From the NCBI GenBank assembly GCA_052386455.1, contig JBQTKD010000068.1, positions 1 to 64,000 of the forward strand: a stretch of 64,000 nt of DNA, given 5' to 3'. The stretch is from JBQTKD01 sp052386455. Its GTDB lineage: Bacteria; Actinomycetota; Actinomycetes; Sporichthyales; Sporichthyaceae. Position numbers and translations under genes: made by a program. Below are positions 1 to 6,767 of this stretch, one piece after another; position 1 is the stretch's first letter; the number at the start of each line of letters is the position of its first letter. The notes below the pieces were generated by a model, which saw nothing but the letters and a program-made list of their open reading frames with translations, was not told where the DNA came from and searched no databases.

Positions 1-1238
1 CGCCAGTAGTCGTTGCGGCGTGGAGTCTGCGTCGAGTCGAGCCAGGGTGGCGGTATCAGTTCGGGTAGGCCGTCGTCGGCTATTCGGCAGTCCCAGCCTC
101 GGTGATGGACCGTCACATGATGTTTTCCGCAGAGCAGCGCGCTGTTGTCGAGACTCGTTTCGCCGCCGTGTTCCCAGTACTCGACGTGGTGCGCGATCGA
201 CATCCACGCCGGTTGGGTGCAGCCGGGGAACACGCAGCCGGTGTCGCGGGCGACGAGCGCGGTCCAGATGCCGGGAGTGACGGTGCGGTGGGTCCGCCCG
301 ACCGAGAGCGGAACGCCGTGCGGGTCCAGCACAATCGGAGTGAGCTCCGCGTCGCACATCAGCAGTCGTACCGCCTCGGGGGTGAGGGCGGATCCGGTGG
401 CCAGGGCGGCGAGGGTGGCGTCTGGCTGGCCCTTCAGGGCCGCGAGGTCGACGGTGACGACGACCTGGGGCGCCCTGCCGCGGGAGGTGGGGAGGTCGCC
501 GTGACGCAGGAGCTTCTCGAAGATCAGGACCATCGCGTCCGCTCGACGCTGCGGCGCGGTCCGCGGGTCGAGTTCGCCGTTCGCGGCCGGTTCGGGGGCG
601 TCGAGGGCGGCCATCGCCGCCCGTGCCATCGCGATCCGTTCCGCGGAGTCCCGCCAGTGCAGCGACTCGGTCCCGTCCCCGTGGCGGTGGAACGACGCAC
701 CGCGGACCTTCTCGACCGTCTTGTCCGGCGGGAGGGACCCGTCGGGGTCGGCGCGGTGGCGGATCGCCCGGCCCAGGCTGCGGAGGTCGGCGGCGTTGTA
801 CCGTCTCGCCGCGTCGAGCATGACCTCGCGCGCGACGTCCACGTCCTCCGTGGAGAGCGTGTCGGGGAGGACGTCGAGCGACTTCACGATCGCCTGGGCC
901 TGCTCCCAGTCCACCGCACCGGCCGCGAGCGCCTCGCCGACGGCCGCGTGCGACCCGCTGGTCGCCTTGGCCATCGTCACGGCCCTCTTGGCGACACCGG
1001 GCTCGACGGTGAGGGTGTGCCGCAGCCAGTTCGCGGTCGAGGGCGCGCCCTGCGCGACCGCGTACCCGCGGGAGTCCAGCTCCGCGACGGCCTTGAGCTC
1101 CAGTGCCTTGACCTTGGCGGCCAGCCGGTGCGCGGCCTTCGCGAGGTCTGCGACCTCCCCGTCGAGGCACTGCCACAGCTCGCCGGCCAGCGCCTTGTCG
1201 AGCTCCCGCTCGACGTCCGCGACCAGTCCGCTGCTCAT
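1..1238 (-). CDS. DUF222 / HNH endonuclease protein (13E12-repeat type), C-terminus cut by window
   Basis: The reading frame runs from an ATG at 1238 to the window edge without a stop, about 412 codons. The N-terminal two thirds is the Ala- and Leu-rich helical DUF222 region. The C-terminal part shows the HNH fold: the stretch AHHVEYWEHGG followed by N..LLC..HH, plus the Cys pair CVFPGC that precedes it. It ends in the family's usual TPRRNDYW, so only a few residues are missing. Proteins of this class are abundant in actinobacteria (the 13E12 repeat family of mycobacteria). They are presumed DNA nucleases, but their biological role is unsettled. A LexA-like box lies 44 bp upstream of the start, which fits the damage induction known for some mycobacterial members. 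Confidence 0.9.
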   Translation of the reverse strand, partial: MSSGLVADVERELDKALAGELWQCLDGEVADLAKAAHRLAAKVKALELKAVAELDSRGYAVAQGAPSTANWLRHTLTVEPGVAKRAVTMAKATSGSHAAVGEALAAGAVDWEQAQAIVKSLDVLPDTLSTEDVDVAREVMLDAARRYNAADLRSLGRAIRHRADPDGSLPPDKTVEKVRGASFHRHGDGTESLHWRDSAERIAMARAAMAALDAPEPAANGELDPRTAPQRRADAMVLIFEKLLRHGDLPTSRGRAPQVVVTVDLAALKGQPDATLAALATGSALTPEAVRLLMCDAELTPIVLDPHGVPLSVGRTHRTVTPGIWTALVARDTGCVFPGCTQPAWMSIAHHVEYWEHGGETSLDNSALLCGKHHVTVHHRGWDCRIADDGLPELIPPPWLDSTQTPRRNDYW

Positions 1239-1281
1239 GCCTCAATTCTAGATAACTCCACCGACAATTTCGAGGCTATGT

Positions 1282-1297
1282 ACGAACAAATGTTCGA
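1282..1297 (-). promoter_or_regulatory. SOS box (LexA site) of the DUF222-HNH gene
   Basis: The minus strand reads TCGAACATTTGTTCGT. This matches the actinobacterial SOS consensus TCGAAC-N4-GTTCGA at 11 of the 12 fixed positions; only the last base differs. It lies 44 bp upstream of the ATG at 1238, where a repressor would block a promoter. LexA control of 13E12-family genes is known in mycobacteria; its application here is inference. Confidence 0.75.
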
Positions 1298-1663
1298 CTA
1301 TTCCATGCCTGCAAACCCTTCTGACCCGGCGTCACCACCTGAGACGGCGACCACGGCCGGGCGACCCGCGCCCACCGCGAGACGACCGCGAAGGGCGAGC
1401 GGCCACCACGACCCCGGACCCGGGCGACCACCCAAGACTCCGGTTCCAGCCACCCCGGAACCTCCGCGCAGATGGGCAACGGCGCCGCCCACCGGCCAAC
1501 AGCAGACCGCGCCCACCACCCCCTAGGAATGTACGCGCCTATCGACGCCCCCACGGATAGGCGCCTACCGCGGCCAGAGTCGCGAGGCGGGGCCGCGCCG
1601 CGTCGCCCGGCCGGGAGTCGGTGGGCGCGCGGGGTGGCGGAGGGGACAACCTAGGGTCGAGGC
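1298..1663. other. Gene-free stretch with a 9-bp inverted repeat
   Basis: No convincing gene was found; the short Pro- and Arg-rich frames look like antisense noise. It holds an inverted repeat GCGCCTATC (1535-1543) / GATAGGCGC (1556-1564) with a 12-base loop. The right arm extends into a perfect palindrome TAGGCGCCTA (1558-1567). It lies about 100 bp upstream of the SMR gene and could be a regulator site or a terminator stem, although no T-run follows. Confidence 0.5.
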
Positions 1664-2002
1664 ATGGCCTGGGTCTTCCTCGCGATAGCCATCGCCTCCG
1701 AGGTGATGGCGACGCTGAGCCTGCGCGCGGCGGAGGGGTTCTCGAAGCTGGGCTGGACGGCGCTGGTCGTGTCCGGGTACGTCGTCGCGTTCTGGTGCCT
1801 GGCGCAGTCGCTGCAGCGGGGGATGTCGCTCGGGGTTGCCTACGGAGTGTGGTCCGGCGCCGGCGTGGCCGCGGTGGCCGTGCTGAGCAAGGTGTTCTTC
1901 GACGAGGCGCTGAGCCGGGTGACGGTGCTGGGGCTCGCGCTCATCGTGCTGGGCGTGGCCGTCGTGGAACTCGGCGGCACCGACCGCTCCGCGGCGAACT
2001 AG
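1664..2002 (+). CDS. SMR-family small multidrug resistance transporter
   Basis: The 112-residue protein has four hydrophobic segments, the size and topology of EmrE/QacC/SugE proteins. These act as dimers in the inner membrane and exchange protons for cationic drugs or guanidinium. The essential acidic residue of the first helix is present (Glu13 in AIASEVMATLSLRAAEGF). The second helix begins WTALVVSGYVVAFWCLAQ and the last ends LIVLGVAVVELGG, both typical. A purine-rich GGAGGGG precedes the ATG. It is a single SMR gene, not one of a tandem pair. Its stop overlaps the stop of the convergent PucR gene within a shared CTAG. The substrate cannot be told from the sequence. Confidence 0.93.
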   Translation: MAWVFLAIAIASEVMATLSLRAAEGFSKLGWTALVVSGYVVAFWCLAQSLQRGMSLGVAYGVWSGAGVAAVAVLSKVFFDEALSRVTVLGLALIVLGVAVVELGGTDRSAAN

Positions 2003-3024
2003 CTCGTTCCCTCGAGTGCGTCGAGCACCCGCAGCGCCAGGTCGACTCCGAAGCGGTGCTCGACGCTCTTCAGATCGAGCCCCAGCACCTTCTCGGCCCG
2101 CGCGACCCGGTACCGGACGGTGTTCGGATGCACGTGCAGCAGCGCCGCGGTGCGTTCGAGGTGCCGGTCCTGGGACAGCCAGCCGCGCAGGGTCCGCACG
2201 TAGTCGGTGCCGTCCCGGGCGTCGGAACGCAGCAGCGGGCCGAGAGTCGCCTCGACCATGCGCTGCAGATTCTTGCGCGACGTCCCGCCCGCGACGAGCA
2301 GACCGGCGAGGCCGGCGTCGGGGCGGCCGGGTTCGGGCCGGCGCGCGACCAGACCCAGCCGACGCTGGAGCGCCACGACGCCGGACGCGAGATCGTCGGC
2401 TGCCGCCAGAACGCCGGCCAACTGGCTCTGCAGGTCCGGGACGGGCTCGGGGCCGGCCGGCTTGCTCGCCGAACCGGGACGAGCGCCGAGGCCGCCGATG
2501 GCGGTGCCGCAGTCCGCGGCGAGCTCGGCGAGCGCCGCCAACTCCTCCGGCGTCCAGTCGTAGGTCTCGCGCCGGGCGGCGTAGAGCACGCCGAACACCT
2601 GGCCGCCGGAAGCGAGGGGTGCGCACATGGCCGCGCGGATGCCCTCGGCGTCGATCATCGTCTTCTGCGCCGGCGCCCGGCGGGGGTCGTGCCGGTAGTC
2701 CCGCACGGACAGCGGGCGGCCCTCGGCGGCGACGCGCCCGCCGACGCCCACGCCCAGCGGCAGCGACCACTCGGCGGCCATCTTCACCGTCCGCAACCCG
2801 GAGTGCGCGGCCATGGTCAGCTCCGCGTCGTGCGCCAGCCCGCACCAGCTCACCTCGGCGCCGGTTGCCGCCCGCGCAGCGGAGACTGCGGCCGCCGCGA
2901 CGGCCTCCGGCGACGTGGCGGAGAGCAACTCCCGGAGGAGTTCGGCGGCGACGTGACCCGGCCTCGACGAGGGACCCGCGTCGGGCCGCCGACCTGCGGC
3001 GACGCGGCTTTTGGCGGTGGCCAT
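1999..3024 (-). CDS. GAF-domain PucR-family transcriptional regulator
   Basis: With the ATG at 3024 the protein is 341 residues. Residues about 20-170 form a GAF-like sensor domain (GVGVGGRVAAEGRPLSVRDY, then MCAPLASGGQVFGVLYAARR). The C-terminus carries the PucR-type helix-turn-helix (LERTAALLHVHPNTVRYRVARAEKVLGL). Such proteins activate or repress neighbouring catabolic genes in response to a small ligand. It is divergent from the acyl-CoA ligase cluster with 146 bp between, so that cluster is its likely target (inference). In-frame starts exist up to 3144, but those N-termini are not domain-like and would run into the promoter region. The ribosome site at 3024 is weak, so the start is moderately certain. 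Confidence 0.88.
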   Translation of the reverse strand: MATAKSRVAAGRRPDAGPSSRPGHVAAELLRELLSATSPEAVAAAAVSAARAATGAEVSWCGLAHDAELTMAAHSGLRTVKMAAEWSLPLGVGVGGRVAAEGRPLSVRDYRHDPRRAPAQKTMIDAEGIRAAMCAPLASGGQVFGVLYAARRETYDWTPEELAALAELAADCGTAIGGLGARPGSASKPAGPEPVPDLQSQLAGVLAAADDLASGVVALQRRLGLVARRPEPGRPDAGLAGLLVAGGTSRKNLQRMVEATLGPLLRSDARDGTDYVRTLRGWLSQDRHLERTAALLHVHPNTVRYRVARAEKVLGLDLKSVEHRFGVDLALRVLDALEGTS

Positions 3025-3170
3025 GTGCCGCAGCGTAGCCCCGCCGGCAGCGGGATCGGTAGGCAGAGTGTGCCAACCGAAAGAAGAGATCATTGGCGGC
3101 TCAACACAAAGCCGGCGGCCGGGGAGCGTGCCAGGGTCGGACACGACCCACAGCGTTGTGGAGGCCAGAA

Positions 3171-4715
3171 GTGACGCGAGCCCAGGGCCGGATCGAGTCC
3201 CTCATGCGGGAGCGCGTGGCCGCACACCCGGACACCGTCTGGCTGAAGTGGCTCGACCAGGAGACCACGTGGTCCGAGGCCCTCGGTCACGCCCTGCGCG
3301 CAGCGAACGGGCTGCTCGAACTCGGTGTGCGCCCCGGCGACCGGGTCGCGCTGATGATGGCCAACCGCCCCGAGTTCATCTGGACGCACCTGGGTATCCA
3401 GTTCGTCGGCGGGTACTCGGTGCCGGTCAACATCTCCCAGCGCGGCGTGACCCTCGAGCACATCCTCGCCGACTCCGACGCCACCACCATCGTCTTCCAG
3501 GACGACCTGCGCGACGTCGTGCTCGCGGCCCGCGACCGGGCGCCGGACCTCAAGCACCTCGTGGTGGCCGACGGTTCCGGGGGCAACGGCATCCAGACCC
3601 TCGAGCGCCTCCTGGACAGCCCCGACAGCGAGCCGGCGATCGACCTCGAGGAGACCACCGGCGGCGTCGGCATGCTCTACACCTCGGGCACGACAGGGCC
3701 GCCCAAGGGCGTGGTCGCGACCGGCTACGACCTCACGCCGCTGTTCAGCGTCTTGGCCGCGGCCGACGTCCAACCCGGCGAGACCGTGTACACGGGACTG
3801 CCGCTCTTCCACGGCAACGCCCTGCTGGTCTCGATGCTCGGCTCGATGTTCGTCGACGCCAAGCTGGCACTCGCGCCGAAGTTCACCGCGTCCCGGTTCT
3901 TCGACGACTGCCGCCGCTACGGAGCCGTCTCGTTCAGCACGCTCGGCGGAATGATCTCGATCCTGATGAAGCAGCCGCCGCGGCCGGACGACCGCGACCA
4001 CGACGTGCGGACCGTGCTGTCGGCCGGCTGCCCGCCGGACCTCTTCGAACCGTTCCAGGAGCGCTTCGGCGTACGGCTGATCGAATGGTTCGGGATGGTC
4101 GACTCGCCCGGAATCCTGCTCAACAACGACGGTGTCGTCGGGAGCATGGGCGTCTCCGGAGTCGCCGGCGTCGAGTTCCGCGTGGTCGACGACGACGACA
4201 ATCCGCTGCCCGCCGGCGAGCAGGGCGAGCTGGTCTTTCGCCACCCGGCAGGCCGACTGACGCACTATCACAAACTTCCCGAGGCCACCGACCACGCGTA
4301 CCGCGGCGGCTGGTTCCACTCCGGCGACCTCGCCGTCGTGGACGAGGGCGGCTACTTCTACTACAAGGGCCGCAAGAAGGAGTCGATGCGCCGCCTCGGC
4401 GAGAACGTCTCCGCGTGGGAGATCGAGACCGTGCTGAACGGCCACCCCGCAGTCCTCGACAGCGCCGCGCATCCGGTGCCCTCCGAACTCGGCGAGGACG
4501 AGATCAAGGTCTGCGTGATCCTGCAGGTGGGATCGAAGGCGACCGAACAGGACGTTTACGAGTACTGCCGCACGCACATGGCCAAGCACGCGATCCCGCG
4601 CTACGTCGAGATCGTGGACGAACTGCCGAAGACCGGCACCCAGCGCAACCAGTACGCGGCACTGCGAGCCCGCGGCATCACCGAGCAGACCTGGGACGCC
4701 CAGGTCGCGAGCTGA
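3171..4715 (+). CDS. AMP-dependent acyl-CoA ligase (FadD/CaiC-like)
   Basis: The 514-residue ANL-superfamily enzyme would adenylate a carboxylic acid and transfer it to CoA. The ATP-binding P-loop is intact (YTSGTTGPPKG, near 3680-3712). The later motifs GWFHSGDLAVVDEGGYFYYKGRKKE and LGENVSAWEIE are also typical. The A10 motif, usually PKTxTGK, reads PKTGTQR: the lysine that contacts the acyl-adenylate is replaced by Arg and the preceding Gly by Gln. The GTG at 3171 is chosen because GGAGG lies 6 bases upstream; an ATG at 3093 would add a low-complexity tail. It is first in a tight cluster with a nitroreductase, a small protein and cofD. The substrate is unknown. Confidence 0.88.
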   Translation: MTRAQGRIESLMRERVAAHPDTVWLKWLDQETTWSEALGHALRAANGLLELGVRPGDRVALMMANRPEFIWTHLGIQFVGGYSVPVNISQRGVTLEHILADSDATTIVFQDDLRDVVLAARDRAPDLKHLVVADGSGGNGIQTLERLLDSPDSEPAIDLEETTGGVGMLYTSGTTGPPKGVVATGYDLTPLFSVLAAADVQPGETVYTGLPLFHGNALLVSMLGSMFVDAKLALAPKFTASRFFDDCRRYGAVSFSTLGGMISILMKQPPRPDDRDHDVRTVLSAGCPPDLFEPFQERFGVRLIEWFGMVDSPGILLNNDGVVGSMGVSGVAGVEFRVVDDDDNPLPAGEQGELVFRHPAGRLTHYHKLPEATDHAYRGGWFHSGDLAVVDEGGYFYYKGRKKESMRRLGENVSAWEIETVLNGHPAVLDSAAHPVPSELGEDEIKVCVILQVGSKATEQDVYEYCRTHMAKHAIPRYVEIVDELPKTGTQRNQYAALRARGITEQTWDAQVAS

Positions 4716-4727
4716 GAGAAGGAACCC

Positions 4728-5513
4728 GTGGAATTCCAGAAGGTCATCGGCGACCGGCGTACGACCCGCTTCTTCGAGCCGAACAAGCCCGTGGAGCGCG
4801 AGAAGATCCAGATCATGCTCGAGGCGGCCAACCGCTGCTCCCGCTCGGTCAACGCCGACTACGCCAAGGCCGTGGTCTGCTACCGCGACGAGATGCCCCC
4901 GGAGATCCTCGAACAGCTCAAGACCCCGACCACGACGGTGCAGTTCGACCTCGCGCCCGTCGCGATCTTCTGGTGGGGCGACACCCAGTTCCAGGTCGGC
5001 GCGCAGGAGCGGCTCAAGCAGCTGCACGACCTCGGCGCTCTCACCGCGACGCACGGCTGGTCGCACGAGTACGTCGACTCGGTCGCCTACCCGCAGGTCG
5101 TCAACATGCTCGCGTCCGACCCCACGCTCAACACGTGGATGACCGCGGTGGAAAGCGGAATCGCCATCTGCCAGGCGATGCTCGCGGCCGTCGACCAGGG
5201 CCTCGGCGTCGGCCTCTCGGCGTTCAACGTCGCGCTCGCCCGCGAGGTCCTCAAGGTGCCGGACACCTGGGACCCCATGTGGGTCATGCTCGTCGGCTAC
5301 TCCGCCGAGGGCGACGCCGGCGGCCAGCGCCCGCGCAACCCGCTGCGGGACAACTACTTCCTCGGCCAGGTCGGCACCCCGTTCGAGGAGGACCCCGCCG
5401 TCACACAGAAGCTGCGCGAGTCCGGCATGATCCAGGAGTCCATGGAGGGCCGGGAAGCCCAGCGCCGCGCGCAGATCCGCGAGCTCGCCGAGCGCTTCGG
5501 CTTGCCGACGTGA
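4728..5513 (+). CDS. Nitroreductase-family flavoprotein
   Basis: The 261-residue protein opens with a nitroreductase signature (GDRRTTRFFEPNKPVEREKIQIMLEAA). A glycine-rich region follows (ICQAMLAAVDQGLGVGLSAF), typical of FMN-dependent NADPH:acceptor oxidoreductases. The GTG start follows AGAAGGA and lies 12 bp after the ligase stop, so the two genes are almost certainly co-transcribed. It is longer than the usual 200-220 residues. Sitting one gene before cofD, it recalls FbiB, whose C-terminal half has this fold and acts in F420 maturation. However, no CofE-like N-terminal domain is present, so a catabolic reductase partner of the ligase is the safer reading. Confidence 0.85.
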   Translation: MEFQKVIGDRRTTRFFEPNKPVEREKIQIMLEAANRCSRSVNADYAKAVVCYRDEMPPEILEQLKTPTTTVQFDLAPVAIFWWGDTQFQVGAQERLKQLHDLGALTATHGWSHEYVDSVAYPQVVNMLASDPTLNTWMTAVESGIAICQAMLAAVDQGLGVGLSAFNVALAREVLKVPDTWDPMWVMLVGYSAEGDAGGQRPRNPLRDNYFLGQVGTPFEEDPAVTQKLRESGMIQESMEGREAQRRAQIRELAERFGLPT

Positions 5514-5857
5514 CCCTGCGCGACGACGCGAGGGTGAAGGCGTGGTTCGTCAATGCGCACCACGACGAGCTCCCGCCCGAGAAACAGGACGAACTGCTCG
5601 ACGTCCTGGGCGGATTCCTCGACGAAATCGGCAAGTCCCCCGACGAGCTCGTCGAGTTCTGCTTCCTGCGCAAGAAGGACACCGGCGAGCGGTTCCTGTC
5701 CCAGAAGCGCCGCGCCGAGGTCAACGAGCAGATCGACGCCTACGTGCGCGGGCGCGGCTGGGTCGAGAAGCAGGCGGTGGTGAAGGCCAACGTGATCCGG
5801 GGTTTCATGGTGCACAACGGCGTCCTGATCCAGGGGGCGGTCTGGACCAGGGGATGA
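5510..5857 (+). CDS. Uncharacterised 115-residue protein coupled to the nitroreductase
   Basis: The GTG start overlaps the nitroreductase stop in the tetranucleotide GTGA, a sign of translational coupling. The protein is charged and soluble with no signal peptide or membrane helix. It has a helical N-terminus (PPEKQDELLDVLGGFLDEIG) and a conserved-looking Lys/Arg-rich middle (FCFLRKKDTGERFLSQKRR). I do not recognise the family. Its position between the nitroreductase and cofD suggests an accessory role to the enzymes of the cluster, but that is inference only. Confidence 0.75.
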   Translation: MTLRDDARVKAWFVNAHHDELPPEKQDELLDVLGGFLDEIGKSPDELVEFCFLRKKDTGERFLSQKRRAEVNEQIDAYVRGRGWVEKQAVVKANVIRGFMVHNGVLIQGAVWTRG

Positions 5858-5861
5858 GCGC

Positions 5862-6767
5862 GTGATCGTAGGACTCGGCGGCGGGATCGGCGCCGCGCGG
5901 CTGTGGCGTGCACTGCTGGAGCGCGTGGGCCCGAGCGGCCTGACGGTCGTCGGCAACACCGGAGACGACCTGTGGATCCACGGGTTGCGGGTCTGCCCCG
6001 ACCTCGACACCGTGACCTACGCGCTGACGGACCGTCAGGACGTCGAACGCGGCTGGGGCCTGCGCGGCGAAACGTGGCGCGCCATGGACGCCCTGCGCGA
6101 ACTCGGCCAGGAGGTGTGGTTCAACCTCGGCGACACCGACCTCGCCACGCACCTCTACCGCACCGGGGCGCTGCGCGCCGGACGCCCACTGTCGGCGATC
6201 ACCGCCGACCTCGCGCCGGGCCTGAAGCTGCTGCCCATGACCGACGGGGAGGCGGAAACGCACGTTCACCTCGATGCCGGCGTCGTCCACTACCAGGAGT
6301 TCTACATCCGCCGCGCAGCCGCCGACGCGGTCCGCCAGGTCGAGTACCGGGGGATCGCGGACTGCGTTCCGGCACCCGGCGTGCTCGACGCCGTCGCCGC
6401 CGCGGACACGATCGTGCTCGGCCCCAGCAACCCCCTCGCAAGCATCGGGCCGATCCTCGCCGTGCCGGGGATCTCCGACGCCATCGCGGAATCCGGCGCC
6501 CGCGTCGTGGCCGTCACGCCGATCGTCAGCGGCGTCCCGATCGTCGACCCGGGGGAGGCGCGACGGGCCGCAAGCCGGGCCGCGCTGCTCGCCTCGCTCG
6601 GCCTGCCGCACACCGCCACCTCCGCGGCCGCGCTGCTCGCCGACCTGATCGACGTCTTCGTCCTGGACCACGCCGACGCCGCCGAGGCGGGCGAGATCGA
6701 AAAGCTGGGAGCCGACGTCGTGTGTGCGGACACACTCGACGCCGGCTCCCTGGCGCAGCTTTTCTAG
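5862..6767 (+). CDS. cofD: 2-phospho-L-lactate transferase (F420 biosynthesis), CofD/FbiA
   Basis: The 301-residue protein carries the CofD hallmarks: an N-terminal glycine loop (GLGGGIGAARLWRAL), NTGDDLWIHGLRVCPDLDT, and NLGDTDLATHLYRTGAL. CofD/FbiA transfers the phospholactyl or phosphoenolpyruvyl moiety from a GPP-activated donor onto FO, giving dehydro-F420-0 or F420-0. The GTG start lies 4 bp after the preceding gene. In mycobacteria fbiA is followed by fbiB, the gamma-glutamyl ligase. Here it is followed by a convergent, unrelated gene, so CofE/FbiB must be elsewhere. FbiC, which makes FO, is encoded at 29.1-31.8 kb in this window. The cytosolic product links the upstream ligase and nitroreductase genes to F420 metabolism. 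Confidence 0.95.
   Translation: MIVGLGGGIGAARLWRALLERVGPSGLTVVGNTGDDLWIHGLRVCPDLDTVTYALTDRQDVERGWGLRGETWRAMDALRELGQEVWFNLGDTDLATHLYRTGALRAGRPLSAITADLAPGLKLLPMTDGEAETHVHLDAGVVHYQEFYIRRAAADAVRQVEYRGIADCVPAPGVLDAVAAADTIVLGPSNPLASIGPILAVPGISDAIAESGARVVAVTPIVSGVPIVDPGEARRAASRAALLASLGLPHTATSAAALLADLIDVFVLDHADAAEAGEIEKLGADVVCADTLDAGSLAQLF

Noticed and set aside
4728..5513. Nitroreductase as the C-terminal half of FbiB next to cofD
   Set aside because: No CofE-like ligase domain precedes it, the order relative to cofD is reversed, and its N-terminus is that of a free-standing nitroreductase.
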